64,000 nucleotides of DNA from Nocardioides baculatus. GTDB lineage: Bacteria; Actinomycetota; Actinomycetes; Propionibacteriales; Nocardioidaceae. The translations under genes and the position numbers were made by a program. Under the pieces are notes generated by a model, which was not told where the DNA came from, did not search any database, and saw nothing but the letters and a program-made list of their open reading frames with translations. Location: NCBI RefSeq assembly GCF_016735675.1, contig NZ_JAERSG010000005.1, forward strand, positions 372,001 to 436,000, written 5' to 3'. Every line of letters begins with the position of its first letter. Positions within the stretch are counted from its first letter, which is position 1. Positions 22,598 to 31,661 of this stretch are shown one piece after another.

Positions 22598-23659
22598 ATG
22601 AACAGCACCGCCGCCAGCACCCGGATGGCCGCCGAGATCGCCGAGCAGCCCGCGGCCGCCCGACGGACCCTCGACCACCTGCTGCCCGAGCGCGACCGGT
22701 TGCGCGAGGTCGCCGACGGCCGGCGGCGGGTGCTGCTGGTGGCCCGCGGGTCGAGCGACAACGCCGCGATCTACGGCCGCTACCTCCTCGAGGTCGTCGC
22801 CGGCGTCTCCGCCGCGCTCGCGGCGCCGAGCGTCGCGACCCACTACCGCGCCCGCCTCGACCTCGCCGACACTGTCGTCGTCTCGGTCTCGCAGTCCGGT
22901 TCGACCACGGAGATCGTCGAGACCCAGGCGTGGGCGCGCGACTGCGGTGCCGTGACCGTCGGGGTCACCAACGTCGAGGGCTCCCCGCTCGCGTCGGCGG
23001 CCGACGTCGCGCTGGTGACGCAAGCCGGTCCGGAGGTCGCCGTACCGGCCACGAAGACCTACCTCACCCAGCAGGTCGCCCTCGCGGTCCTGGCCGACGC
23101 CCTGTCGGACGGAGGCCTCGCCGCCAACCTGGAGCGTGTTCCCGACGCGGTCGAGGGCCTGCTCACCACGGACGTGTCCGACGCCGCCGAGGTGCTCGCG
23201 GGGGCGGACCGCGTCGTCGTCTCGGGGCGCGGGCTGCTCCTCGGCACCGCCCTCGAGACGGCGCTCAAGATGGAGGAGACGTGCCTGCGACCGGTGCGCG
23301 GCTACTCATACGCCGACCTGCGCCACGGCCCGATCTCCGTCGTGTCCGACGGCCTGGTCGCCGTGCTGGTCGGAGCTGCCCACGGCCCACTGGCCGAGCC
23401 GATGGCCGACCTCGTCGGCGACCTCAGGGGCCGCGGCGCGCGGGTGCTGGGCATCGGGGGCACGGCGGCGTTCGCCGAGCGCTGCGACCTCCACCTCGCC
23501 GGCCCGGACCTGCCCGAGACCGTGGAGCCCATCGCCTCGATCGTGCCCGCGCAGGTGATGATCGAGCAGATGGCCCTGCGCATGGGCCTCGACCCCGACA
23601 ACCCCCGCGGCCTCGAGAAGGTCACGTCCACCGAGTTCGACGAGAAGAACCGCGCATGA
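22598..23659 (+). CDS. Two-SIS-domain amino-sugar-phosphate isomerase/deaminase
   Basis: 353 residues from ATG 22598, preceded by AAGGGA; an in-frame ATG at 22562 is less likely. The first SIS domain has VLLVARGSSDNAAIYGRYLL and VVSVSQSGSTTEIVETQAWA. The second has VVVSGRGLLLGTALETALKM and GYSYADLRHGPISVV. This is the isomerase half of GlmS without the amidotransferase part, as in NagB-II/AgaS-type enzymes. It likely turns GlcN-6-P into fructose-6-P and ammonia, completing the pathway with NagA. Exact activity is inferred. Confidence 0.85.
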   Translation: MNSTAASTRMAAEIAEQPAAARRTLDHLLPERDRLREVADGRRRVLLVARGSSDNAAIYGRYLLEVVAGVSAALAAPSVATHYRARLDLADTVVVSVSQSGSTTEIVETQAWARDCGAVTVGVTNVEGSPLASAADVALVTQAGPEVAVPATKTYLTQQVALAVLADALSDGGLAANLERVPDAVEGLLTTDVSDAAEVLAGADRVVVSGRGLLLGTALETALKMEETCLRPVRGYSYADLRHGPISVVSDGLVAVLVGAAHGPLAEPMADLVGDLRGRGARVLGIGGTAAFAERCDLHLAGPDLPETVEPIASIVPAQVMIEQMALRMGLDPDNPRGLEKVTSTEFDEKNRA

Positions 23660-23811
23660 GCGCGTTCGTCGGCGGTGCCGCTGGCGATCGTGACGTCCGC
23701 CGGACCGCCGTGGGTGGACCCGTCAGTGAGCGGCTGGGGGGCGATCCGGCAGCCGCCGTCGCAGACGACCTGCGTCGGCTGGTCCCGACCGTCAGTCCGC
23801 GACGACCCTGA
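23656..23811 (+). CDS. Possible short ORF coupled to the SIS gene
   Basis: An ATG overlaps the SIS-domain gene's stop (ATGA) and opens a 51-codon frame ending at 23811. It runs 20 bp into the 3' end of the convergent metallopeptidase gene. Ala/Arg/Val-rich with no recognisable domain. The overlap is typical of real coupled genes, but the composition could be chance in such GC-rich DNA. It may be a decayed gene start. Low confidence. Confidence 0.25.
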   Translation: MSAFVGGAAGDRDVRRTAVGGPVSERLGGDPAAAVADDLRRLVPTVSPRRP

Positions 23812-26155
23812 TCGACCGCGTCGCCGACGAGGCCGACGTGGTCGCGTCGCCGCGGTAGCGGGCGACGAGCTTCACCTTCGTCCCCTCCAGCCTGGGCAGC
23901 CGGAGCCTGGCGGTTCCGGAAACCAGGGTCAGCGTCGTCCTCCGCCTGCCGACCTTGACGACCACGGTCCCGCGGGCGGGTGCCGCGCCGCGCACGACGC
24001 TCACGGTGATCCTCGGCCGCGATCCGACCCCGGCCTTCCTCGGCGCCCTGATCGTCGTGGTGCTCGTCGAGAGCATCCCTGCCGTCGGGGCTGCTGTCGG
24101 GGCTGCTGTCGGGGTTGCCGTCGGGGTTGCCGGCGGGGGCACCGGCGCGACCGGAGCGGTGGTGGTCGGCACCGGGTCGGCGGCGATGGTCAGCTCGCGC
24201 ACCGGGGACGTCGAGCCGACGTAGGACGCGGGCTCGCTGGGCACGAACGTCGCCCGGTAGGCGTGCTCACCCGGGGTCACCGAGGCCAGCGTCATCGAGG
24301 CCGCTCCGGCGACGATGTCGCGGGTGCCGACCAGCGCACCTCCGTCCCGGAGCTCGACGGTCCCGGCGGGCGCGCCGCCGTCGGTGGCGACCCGGACGTC
24401 GAGCGTCACGTCCCGGCCGGAGGCCGTCGCGGTCAGCCCGGTGGTGGACCAGACCTGGACCGTGACCGACCGCGCAGGCGACACCGAGCCGACGTGGGTG
24501 GTGCCCAGCGGCACGAACGTCGCGGTGTAGGTGTGCATGCCGGGCTCCACGGACGTCAGGGTCACGGCGGGCGGGAGCACGCCCAGGGTCGCGCGGCCGA
24601 CCTCGGTGGCGCCCTCCGTGAAGACGACGTCACCGACCAGTGATCCCAGCGTCGTGGTGGGCGTGGCGGTCAGCGTGACGGACCGGCCGCTGGCCGCGAG
24701 GTCGAGCCCGGTCAGCGTCGGCGTCGGCGTGGGCGTCGGCAGGCAGCCGGACAGGGCCATCGTGTAGGCGCCGAGGGAGCCGTAGTCGTCGTACCCCGTG
24801 CTCCACGGTCCGTTGCCGACGCCGTCGACCGAGACGTAGTAGAGGCCGGGGTCGACGGTGCGGGTGAGGGACGCCCCCATCCCTGACGCCGTGGTCAGGG
24901 AGGTCTGCGTCGACGTGGGGTCTGCGGTGGCGACGACCTGCCCGAGGGCATCGATGAGGGTCAGCTCGATGTCGAGGTTGGCCTGTGCCGGCAGGGGGTC
25001 GGCCGCAACCGTGACGCTGCCGCTGCAGGTGCCGAGGAGGAAGGTGTCGACGTCCGTGCGGCTCGAGACGTACGACGTCGACGCCGGCAAGGACGGCGCC
25101 CCGAGGATCCCGGACGGGGCCTCGTCGACCCGCTCGCCGACGACCGAGCGGATGATCGCGACGTCGTCCTCGGTGGTGGTGGCGCCGGCGTAGTCGCCCT
25201 TGCTCCACTGGGTGATCGGGTGGTCGTAGCCGACGCCCATGATCGGCGCCCACGCCCCGTGGCCGCGGTCGTAGGACTGCATGGAGTTGCCGTCGTGCCT
25301 CAGGCCGAGGTTGTGCCCGACCTCGTGGGTGGCCGCCTCGGCGATGTTCTTGGGCGAGTTGCCGAGCTTCTGCGGGAACACCCAGGCGGGCTGCCGGTAG
25401 CCGTAGCCGTCGCCGCCCGCGCCTCCACTGGTCGTGCCGAAGACGCCGATGTAGGCGACGCCGCCGCAGCCGGTCGGGCAGATCGCCTCCTGCGCGCCGA
25501 CGCTCGGGGTGATGAGGACGTGGGAGCCGTACGCCGCGTCGAGGACGCCCGAGCGGTGGATGCCGGCCGGGCCGGGGTCGGCCGTTGTCACGTCCACGTC
25601 GAACGGCGCGTAGTCCTCGGCGACGTACTCCCAGACCGTCTGGACCGCGGCGAGCTCGGCGCTGGTGAAGGGCGCTCCGTTGCCGGCGGGGTCCCACGCG
25701 GGTTGCGTGATCGGCGTCGTCGGGTAGCTGGCGTGCCACCCGGTGGCGCTGGCGGAGCCGCCGTCGAAGTCCAGGTAGATCGTCTTCGTCGAGCCGGGCT
25801 TGCTGTGCAGTTCGAAGGTCTGGTCCAGCGGCGCCTCGGCGACGACGGGCTCGTCGGCCGGCGCCGGAGTGGTGGTGTCGGTGAAGAAGACCGTGCCCGT
25901 GTTGTCGACCCAGGCCGACGGGTCGGACGTCAGCAGGTCGGTCAGCGCTGCCGCGGACATCTCGTTGCGCGCGGCGGCCTCGTCGAGATCGCTGCCGAGC
26001 AGGCGTACGGCCCGGGCGCCCCGGGCGGGGTGGTCGAGCCGGACGTCGGTCGTGGACCGGTCGCCGCCGGTCTGGGCGGTGGCCGGGAGGCCGGCTCCGA
26101 CCCCGAGCAGGACGGACAGGGCAGGCAGGGCGGCACGCACGGCCAGACGACGCAT
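23792..26155 (-). CDS. Secreted zinc metallopeptidase with Ig-like repeat tail
   Basis: 787 residues. Signal peptide at residues 1-28 (MRRLAVRAALPALSVLLGVG, cleavage near ATAQ). The metzincin-like zinc motif HEVGHNLGLRHDG, with a later GVGYDHPITQWSKGDY, marks the catalytic domain (~100-370). A pre-peptidase-C-like beta domain (~380-490) follows. Two bacterial Ig-like repeats (each ~95 residues, sharing VTLTSVEPG-H-Y-ATFVP) and a Pro/Thr/Ala linker come next. The end is a basic beta domain. It degrades protein outside the cell. Target unknown. Confidence 0.85.
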   Translation of the reverse strand: MRRLAVRAALPALSVLLGVGAGLPATAQTGGDRSTTDVRLDHPARGARAVRLLGSDLDEAAARNEMSAAALTDLLTSDPSAWVDNTGTVFFTDTTTPAPADEPVVAEAPLDQTFELHSKPGSTKTIYLDFDGGSASATGWHASYPTTPITQPAWDPAGNGAPFTSAELAAVQTVWEYVAEDYAPFDVDVTTADPGPAGIHRSGVLDAAYGSHVLITPSVGAQEAICPTGCGGVAYIGVFGTTSGGAGGDGYGYRQPAWVFPQKLGNSPKNIAEAATHEVGHNLGLRHDGNSMQSYDRGHGAWAPIMGVGYDHPITQWSKGDYAGATTTEDDVAIIRSVVGERVDEAPSGILGAPSLPASTSYVSSRTDVDTFLLGTCSGSVTVAADPLPAQANLDIELTLIDALGQVVATADPTSTQTSLTTASGMGASLTRTVDPGLYYVSVDGVGNGPWSTGYDDYGSLGAYTMALSGCLPTPTPTPTLTGLDLAASGRSVTLTATPTTTLGSLVGDVVFTEGATEVGRATLGVLPPAVTLTSVEPGMHTYTATFVPLGTTHVGSVSPARSVTVQVWSTTGLTATASGRDVTLDVRVATDGGAPAGTVELRDGGALVGTRDIVAGAASMTLASVTPGEHAYRATFVPSEPASYVGSTSPVRELTIAADPVPTTTAPVAPVPPPATPTATPTAAPTAAPTAGMLSTSTTTIRAPRKAGVGSRPRITVSVVRGAAPARGTVVVKVGRRRTTLTLVSGTARLRLPRLEGTKVKLVARYRGDATTSASSATRSIRVVAD

Positions 26156-26237
26156 GGAAGCTCCTCGGCGGTCAGGGGAACGCTAGGGACGCCTCACCCC
26201 CGACGCAGTCGAAACGGCCCCGGACCACCCGTAGTGA

Positions 26238-27233
26238 CTACCCGTCCTCGGCCGGTCGGTCACCGACGGTGCGGGCGTGGGGTCGACCCGGGTCGTCGAG
26301 CGCCGGCGAGGGCTCGCTCGCCCGCAGTGCCTCGAGCTGGGCGCAGACCGCGGTGCCGTAGAAGAAGGCGATGGACGACAGCAGCGCCCACAGCAGCAGC
26401 GCGAAGACGCCCGCCAGCGGTCCGTACACGCTGCCGAAGGAGCCGCTGAAGGAGACGTACGCCGCCAGCCCGAGCGTCGCGACCGCGCTGAGCACGACCG
26501 CGATCCCCGACCCCAGGGCGAGCCACGACAGTGCGGGCTGCCGCCGACGCGGTGCGTGGTCGAGGAGGACCGCGATCGTGAGGACGAGCAGGCCCAGCCC
26601 GATCGGCCAGCGCAGGGCGTTCCACCAGTCCTCGGTGGTGTCGGACCAGCCGTAGTTGTCGACCATGGCCTCGCCGAGTGCGCCGCCGCCGACGATCATC
26701 ACGAAGCCGATGCCGACGGGCACCGCCAGCACGGCCGTCAGGACGGCCGCGCGACCGTACTTCGCGAGCGCCTTGCGGTCGCGCCGGATGCCGTAGATGC
26801 GGTTGGCGCCGCGCTCGACCTGCGCCATCGCGGTGGTCATGGACAGGAGCGCGAAGCCGAGGCCGAGCACGAGGGCGACCTCACCGGCCTTCTCCGACTC
26901 GTCGGGGTCCTTGACCGCCGACGCCAGGGCGTCGCCGTCGCCGGAGCCGGGGGAGAGCGAGTCGACGACCTGGGCGACGACGGCAGCCGGGCGCTCCTCG
27001 TCGAGGTCGGCCGCGAGCCCGGTGAGGGCGAGGAGGAACGGTACGACGGCGAGGCAGGCCTGCAGCGCGAGCGCGCGCGAGTTGGTGAAGCCGTCGCCGT
27101 AGCGGAACCGCACGAACGACTCGACCGCGATCTTCCTCAGACCGTGCCGCCGGGCGAGGTGCCACGCGTCGAGCGCGTCGAGCTCGTCACCGTCCATCTC
27201 GGTCGTCACGGGGACGGTGCGCGCGGTCGTCAT
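26238..27233 (-). CDS. YihY/BrkB-family membrane protein
   Basis: 331 residues with six or so membrane helices in the BrkB layout: FTNSRALALQACLAVVPFLL early, then the long loop with SPGSGDGDALA, and SVYGPLAGVFALLLWALLSS, the most conserved helix, before YGTAVCAQLEALRA. The family was once called ribonuclease BN, but it is a membrane protein of unknown activity. It lies 9 bp downstream of the glycosyltransferase gene and is likely cotranscribed with it. Confidence 0.85.
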   Translation of the reverse strand: MTTARTVPVTTEMDGDELDALDAWHLARRHGLRKIAVESFVRFRYGDGFTNSRALALQACLAVVPFLLALTGLAADLDEERPAAVVAQVVDSLSPGSGDGDALASAVKDPDESEKAGEVALVLGLGFALLSMTTAMAQVERGANRIYGIRRDRKALAKYGRAAVLTAVLAVPVGIGFVMIVGGGALGEAMVDNYGWSDTTEDWWNALRWPIGLGLLVLTIAVLLDHAPRRRQPALSWLALGSGIAVVLSAVATLGLAAYVSFSGSFGSVYGPLAGVFALLLWALLSSIAFFYGTAVCAQLEALRASEPSPALDDPGRPHARTVGDRPAEDG

Positions 27234-27242
27234 GGCCGCACC

Positions 27243-28391
27243 CTAAGGGCGTGTCCCGGAGGCGGCTTCCTCGAGCGCGGCAACGGCCGTGCCGACGGAC
27301 GGGAGCGACGCGAGCTCGGCGGCCACCTGCCGGCACCTGCGCGCCATCGCGTCATCGGCGAGGGCCGCCTGTGCGGCATCCCGGATCTCGTCCGGCGTGG
27401 CGGTCGCGGCGTCGAGGGTCGACGCGAGGCCGAGCTCCCCGGCGCGCCGTGCGTTGTGCGGCTGGTCGGCCCCGAGGGGCAGGAGCACCGACGGGAGTCC
27501 GTGCGCCAACGCGGCCATCAGGCTGCCGGATCCGCCGTGGCTCACGACCAGGTCGGCGCCGGCGAGGAGCTCGTCCTGGGGGACGAACCGCTCGATCCGG
27601 ACGTGCGCGGGTCGCGGGCCGAGGTCGGCCGGGTCGAGCTCGCGCCCGATCGTGACGACGACGTCGGCGTCGAGACCGCCCAGCCCGTCGACCAGCCGCT
27701 CGAACAGGTCGCCGGAGGTCTTGTTGAAGATCGTCCCGAGGGTGGCGTAGACCGTCGGCCTCGTCGTCGTACGACGTCCGCGCACCCGCTCCGCCGACCG
27801 ATAGTGGAGCGGGTGCACGGTCAGCGGCGCGTCCGGGCTGCGGAAGCCCGGCGGGAAGTCCGACAGCACCAGCCCCGTGGTCAGTCGTGCCAGGGAGGGG
27901 TCGGGGGCCAGTCCGTGCTCGGCCCGTACGGCGTCCAGCTCGGGTGCGACCAGCTCGGGCCTGACGAGGAGCCCGGACGCGAGCACGAGGTGGGTGGCGA
28001 CGGGGACGCCGTGGAGCTCGGCGGCGATCGTGCTGCCGAGGTCGGTCTCGTCGCGGAGCACGAGGTCGGGGCGCTGCTCCTCGAGCAGGTCGGCGACGGC
28101 GGCGGCCATCCGGCGGGCTCCGCGCGAGGCGAAGTTCGCGGCGAACTCGACCTCGGCGGCCCGCGCGTCGGTGACCTCGAGCGGGGTGCGGTCGCGCTCC
28201 GCCGGCGCACCGGAGTGGTGGGGCCGCGGACTGGTCGCGAACGCCGGGAAGCCGGCCGCCTCGATCGCCGGGACCAGGCCGCCCGACCCGGCGACCGACA
28301 CCTCGTGGCCCGCCGCCTGTGCCGCACGTGCCAGCGGGAGCAGCGGCGTGAGGTGGCCCAGCCCACCGACGAACGTGCAGAGGATCCGCAT
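27243..28391 (-). CDS. UGT-like (family 1) glycosyltransferase
   Basis: 382 residues with two Rossmann halves. The N-terminal acceptor half begins MRILCTFVGGLGHLTPLLPL. The C-terminal donor half has VYATLGTIFNKTSGDLFERL, HVRIERFVPQDELLAGADLV and VSHGGSGSLMAALAHGLPSV, with the HGG and PLGADQPHNA sites that hold the nucleotide sugar. Such enzymes glycosylate small lipophilic acceptors or macrolides. The acceptor is unknown and no biosynthetic cluster is nearby. Confidence 0.88.
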   Translation of the reverse strand: MRILCTFVGGLGHLTPLLPLARAAQAAGHEVSVAGSGGLVPAIEAAGFPAFATSPRPHHSGAPAERDRTPLEVTDARAAEVEFAANFASRGARRMAAAVADLLEEQRPDLVLRDETDLGSTIAAELHGVPVATHLVLASGLLVRPELVAPELDAVRAEHGLAPDPSLARLTTGLVLSDFPPGFRSPDAPLTVHPLHYRSAERVRGRRTTTRPTVYATLGTIFNKTSGDLFERLVDGLGGLDADVVVTIGRELDPADLGPRPAHVRIERFVPQDELLAGADLVVSHGGSGSLMAALAHGLPSVLLPLGADQPHNARRAGELGLASTLDAATATPDEIRDAAQAALADDAMARRCRQVAAELASLPSVGTAVAALEEAASGTRP

Positions 28392-28433
28392 GGCTCGACC
28401 CTAGGTGTCGGTCCGGAGCGCCACACTGGAGGC

Positions 28434-29366
28434 ATGCAGGCTCGGGAACGCTTGGCGGGGATGACGCGGCAGGTGGCGCAGGAGCCACGCCGGTTCTACG
28501 ACGGCGGCACGCTCGCGCGCGACGGCGTCCCGGGCGAGCCGCCCGACCCGGGCGCCGACCCGCGGATCGTCCTCGAGCGGCACACCGAGGAGGGCGTCGA
28601 GACCTTCGCGCTCGAGCGCCGCCTGGCCTACCTCGACCGGCACCTCGGCGAGCTGCTCGTCCCCGCCGACGCCGGGTTCCGCACCGACCTGACCTCGGTG
28701 CCGGCGCTCTTCACCTGGCTGGTCCCCAAGACCGGCGCCCACCTGCCGGCGGCGCTGCTCCATGACGCGCTCGTGGCCGGTCGCGACGACCGGACGTCGT
28801 ACGTCTCCACGGACGGGCACGAGGTCGACCGGGTCGAGGCCGACCGGATCTTCCGCGACGCGATGGCCGACACCGGCACCGGGGTGATCCGCCGCTGGAT
28901 CGTCTGGACGGCGGTGACGGTGGCGACGGTCTTCGTGGGCCGCGCGGTCCCGTGGACACCCGCCCGGCACTGGTCCTACCGGGTCGCGGCCGCCGTCACG
29001 ATCGTGACGATCCTCTGGCTCGGCTACTCCTCGACGAGCGACCTGTTCGACCGGTCGTGGGTCGGGGCGGTCGACGTGCCCTGGATGGGCGACCGGTCGT
29101 GGTGGGCCGAGGTCGCGGGCGGCCTGTCGGGAGCGATCGTGCTGCCGCTCGCGCTGAGCCTGCTCTGGGGCCGGCTCCGGATGGCCGGCGCGATCGCCGG
29201 GGTGCTGCTCGCGGTCCTGCTCCACGTCACGGTCGGGCTGGCCGCGATCGGCACGACCTACCTCGCGCTGGAGCGGCTCGCGCGTCGCTCGGCCGTGCTG
29301 GCGTGGACGCTCGCGGCCGCGGTCGTCGTGGCCGCGCTGGTCACCTTCGCGTTGTTCACCCTCTAG
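28434..29366 (+). CDS. DUF1353 domain protein with membrane C-terminus
   Basis: 310 residues from ATG 28434, preceded by GGAGG. Residues ~55-140 match the phage-type DUF1353 pattern: FRTDLTSVPALFTWLVPKTG and AHLPAALLHDALVAGRDDRT. Residues ~160-310 form four or more membrane segments, an unusual addition to this domain. Function unknown. Divergent from the glycosyltransferase, with a 4-base stop overlap with the next convergent gene. Confidence 0.7.
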   Translation: MQARERLAGMTRQVAQEPRRFYDGGTLARDGVPGEPPDPGADPRIVLERHTEEGVETFALERRLAYLDRHLGELLVPADAGFRTDLTSVPALFTWLVPKTGAHLPAALLHDALVAGRDDRTSYVSTDGHEVDRVEADRIFRDAMADTGTGVIRRWIVWTAVTVATVFVGRAVPWTPARHWSYRVAAAVTIVTILWLGYSSTSDLFDRSWVGAVDVPWMGDRSWWAEVAGGLSGAIVLPLALSLLWGRLRMAGAIAGVLLAVLLHVTVGLAAIGTTYLALERLARRSAVLAWTLAAAVVVAALVTFALFTL

Positions 29367-29743
29367 GCCCGGCCCACCTGCGCGAGCCAGCGACCGGTGA
29401 AGCCCGTGTCCGGGACGTCCTGGCTGACCAGGTCGATCCCGGTGCGGGCGGCGAGCACGACGAGGCCGACGGCGACGGCCGTCACGAGCATCCCGTTGAC
29501 GTTGCGTGGGAAGCGGCTCGGCACGGTGCGGACGCGGTGCCAGCCGCCGACCAGGCCGGCGGTGACGATCGCGGAGACGATGCTGGCGACGGCGGCACCG
29601 ATCACGGTGCCGAGGAGGTCGAGGCGGCTGATCAGGATCGCCGACGTCGCCGCGGCGGTGGCGCCGGCGACGAGCTGGGGGAGGCTGAGGTCGAGGAAGG
29701 GCTGGCGGTCGGGCTGTGGTGTGTTCTGCGGGTTGTCAGACAT
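29363..29743 (-). CDS. Small membrane protein of unknown function
   Basis: 126 residues: a polar Pro/Gln-rich N-terminus (DNPQNTPQPDRQPFLDLSLP), a pair of hydrophobic segments (~28-68), a basic loop (WHRVRTVPSRFPRNVNG) and a third hydrophobic segment. No family recognised. Confidence 0.6.
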   Translation of the reverse strand: MSDNPQNTPQPDRQPFLDLSLPQLVAGATAAATSAILISRLDLLGTVIGAAVASIVSAIVTAGLVGGWHRVRTVPSRFPRNVNGMLVTAVAVGLVVLAARTGIDLVSQDVPDTGFTGRWLAQVGRA

Positions 29744-29841
29744 CTCGCGAGGGGGATCGGGGACAGGGCGTCCCCAGTAGGACGACCGCGGGTCGCCGAT
29801 CGTTTCCCGACGTGACCAGGCTCACCGGCGGCGGTGGGCCG

Positions 29842-30576
29842 TCAGCGCAGCGAGTACGTCGCCAGCGAGACGCCGACGTAGTGCGCCGCGAAGGCCAGCA
29901 CCGTGAACGAGTGGAAGACCTCGTGGAACCCGAACCACCGGGGCGATGGGTCGGGCCGCTTGAGCCCGTAGACGACCCCGCCGACCGTGTAGAGGACGCC
30001 ACCGACCGCGACCAGCACGAGCGTGGCGATCGCGATCTCGGTGCTGAACTTGTCGGCGCCCTCGAGGAACTGCGGGATGAAGAAGACCGCCGCCCAGCCG
30101 AGGGCGAGGTACATCGGCGTGTAGAGCCAGCGGGGCGCGTCGGTCCAGAAGACCCGGAACACCACGCCCGCGATCGCAGCCCCCCACACGACCAGGAGGA
30201 GGGTCGTACGTGCGGTGCCGTCGAGGAAGAGCAGGGCGTAGGGCGTGTAGGTGCCGGCGATGAGCACGAAGATGTTGGCGTGGTCGAAGCGACGCAGGAA
30301 CGCCCACGTGCGCGGCGACCAGGTGCCGCGGTGGTAGATCGCCGACACGGTGAAGACGAGCAGCGCCGACAGGGCGAACGCGGTGGACCCGATGCGGGTC
30401 GACGCGGTCGGCGACAGGGCGACCAGGACGATGCCGGCGGCGAGGGCCAGCGGTGCCGTACCGGCGTGCAGCCAGCCGCGGAGCTTGGGCTTGACCTCGG
30501 CCATCTTGTCCGTCATGAGCTCGACGGCCTGCTCCACGCGGTCGACCGCCTGGTCGACGCGGTCGCGCGGGGTCAT
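29842..30576 (-). CDS. TrhA/hemolysin III family (PAQR-like) membrane protein
   Basis: 244 residues from ATG 30576, with seven membrane segments. Conserved PAQR/hemolysin III elements are SAIYHRGTWSPRTWAFLRRF-DHANIFVLIAGTYTP and a C-terminal FGFHEVFHSFTVLAFAAHY with the histidines that probably bind zinc. TrhA homologues affect membrane energetics or fluidity; toxin activity is not implied. An upstream ATG 17 codons earlier is in frame but lacks a good ribosome-binding site. Confidence 0.88.
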   Translation of the reverse strand: MTPRDRVDQAVDRVEQAVELMTDKMAEVKPKLRGWLHAGTAPLALAAGIVLVALSPTASTRIGSTAFALSALLVFTVSAIYHRGTWSPRTWAFLRRFDHANIFVLIAGTYTPYALLFLDGTARTTLLLVVWGAAIAGVVFRVFWTDAPRWLYTPMYLALGWAAVFFIPQFLEGADKFSTEIAIATLVLVAVGGVLYTVGGVVYGLKRPDPSPRWFGFHEVFHSFTVLAFAAHYVGVSLATYSLR

Positions 30577-30607
30577 CGGCAGGGCTCCATACCTACCAAA
30601 GTAGCGG

Positions 30608-30623
30608 GCGCGCCATGGCGCGC
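30608..30623. promoter_or_regulatory. 16-bp palindrome in the trhA-uppS divergent gap
   Basis: GCGCGCCATGGCGCGC is a perfect palindrome in the 98-bp gap between the TrhA-like gene and the prenyl synthase gene. It may be an operator. In DNA this rich in G and C a palindrome of only these bases can also arise by chance. Confidence 0.3.
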
Positions 30624-30674
30624 GCACACGAACGAAGGCGAGGACTCGGTCACACGCGGCGTTACGATCGGTCG

Positions 30675-31454
30675 GTGGTCAAGGTGAAGGACGCTGTGCG
30701 ACGGGTGCTCTACCCGGCGTACGAGTCCCGGGTGGTGAAGTTCCTCCCGCAGGACCGCATCCCCCAGCACGTCGGCGTCATGCTCGACGGCAACCGGCGA
30801 TGGGCGAAGGCGGTCGGCCTCAACACCGCCGAGGGCTACCAGGCCGGCGCCGACAACATCCGGCCGCTGCTCGGCTGGTGCGAGGAGGTCGGCGTCGGGG
30901 TCGTCACGCTGTGGCTGCTCTCCAGCGACAACCTCACGAACCGGCCGCCCGAGCAGCTCACCGGCCTGCTGACGATCATCGAGGGCGCGGTGGAGTCCCT
31001 CGCCGAGGCGCAACGCTGGCGGATCCACCCGGTGGGCGCGCTCGACCTGCTGCCGCCGGAGACCGCCGAGCGGCTCAAGGCGGCCGAGGAGTCCACCCGT
31101 CACCTCGACGGGATCCTGGTCAACGTGGCCGTCGGCTACGGCGGGCGACGCGAGATCGCCGACGCCGTACGCGCCCTGCTCGCCGACCACGCCGCCAGGG
31201 GCACCTCGCTGGAGGAGCTGGCCGACCTCATCGACGTCGAGCACATCGCCGAGCACCTCTACACCAAGGGCCAGCCCGACCCGGACCTGGTGATCCGCAC
31301 CTCCGGCGAGCAGCGGCTCGGTGGCTTCCTGCTCTGGCAGTCGGCCAACTCGGAGTTCTACTTCTGCGAGGCGCTGTGGCCCGACTTCCGCCGCGTCGAC
31401 TTCCTGCGGGCGATCCGCGCGTACGCCGCCCGCGAGCGCCGCTTCGGCGGGTGA
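30675..31454 (+). CDS. (Z)-prenyl diphosphate synthase (UppS/Rv1086-like)
   Basis: 259 residues from GTG 30675, 7 bp after a -10-like TACGAT, so it may be leaderless. The cis-prenyltransferase signature is complete: HVGVMLDGNRRWAKAVGLNT with the catalytic Asp, VVTLWLLSSDNLTNRP, and the end block RTSGEQRLGGFLLWQSANSE. It extends allylic diphosphates with cis isoprene units for cell-wall lipid carriers. Actinobacteria often have two such enzymes; short-chain versus long-chain product cannot be told from sequence by eye. Confidence 0.92.
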   Translation: MVKVKDAVRRVLYPAYESRVVKFLPQDRIPQHVGVMLDGNRRWAKAVGLNTAEGYQAGADNIRPLLGWCEEVGVGVVTLWLLSSDNLTNRPPEQLTGLLTIIEGAVESLAEAQRWRIHPVGALDLLPPETAERLKAAEESTRHLDGILVNVAVGYGGRREIADAVRALLADHAARGTSLEELADLIDVEHIAEHLYTKGQPDPDLVIRTSGEQRLGGFLLWQSANSEFYFCEALWPDFRRVDFLRAIRAYAARERRFGG

Positions 31455-31661
31455 CCAATCGTCATCTTCCCGTCACCCCACGTTCGGGCGTGTCGTCGCG
31501 GATCGGCGTGATCGCGGGCGTACTTTCGCGACATCGGCAGGTGGGGAAGCCTGCTGAACCGGGAGGTTGTCTTGAGCACTCGAATGGGAGCTCTCCGGTC
31601 CGTTGAATGACATCGGGCCGGGCGAGGAGTGTGCGCGCCGGCCCGCAGCTAGGGGTTAGTC

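Noticed and set aside
24070..24140. Short tandem repeat of GTCGGGGCTGCT type
   Set aside because: It encodes the Pro/Thr/Ala linker of the secreted metallopeptidase and is explained by that protein.
26277..28433. Plus-strand open frame of over 700 codons before the DUF1353 gene
   Set aside because: It is antisense to the BrkB-like and glycosyltransferase genes, with Arg/Glu/Gly-rich composition. The real gene starts at ATG 28434 with GGAGG.
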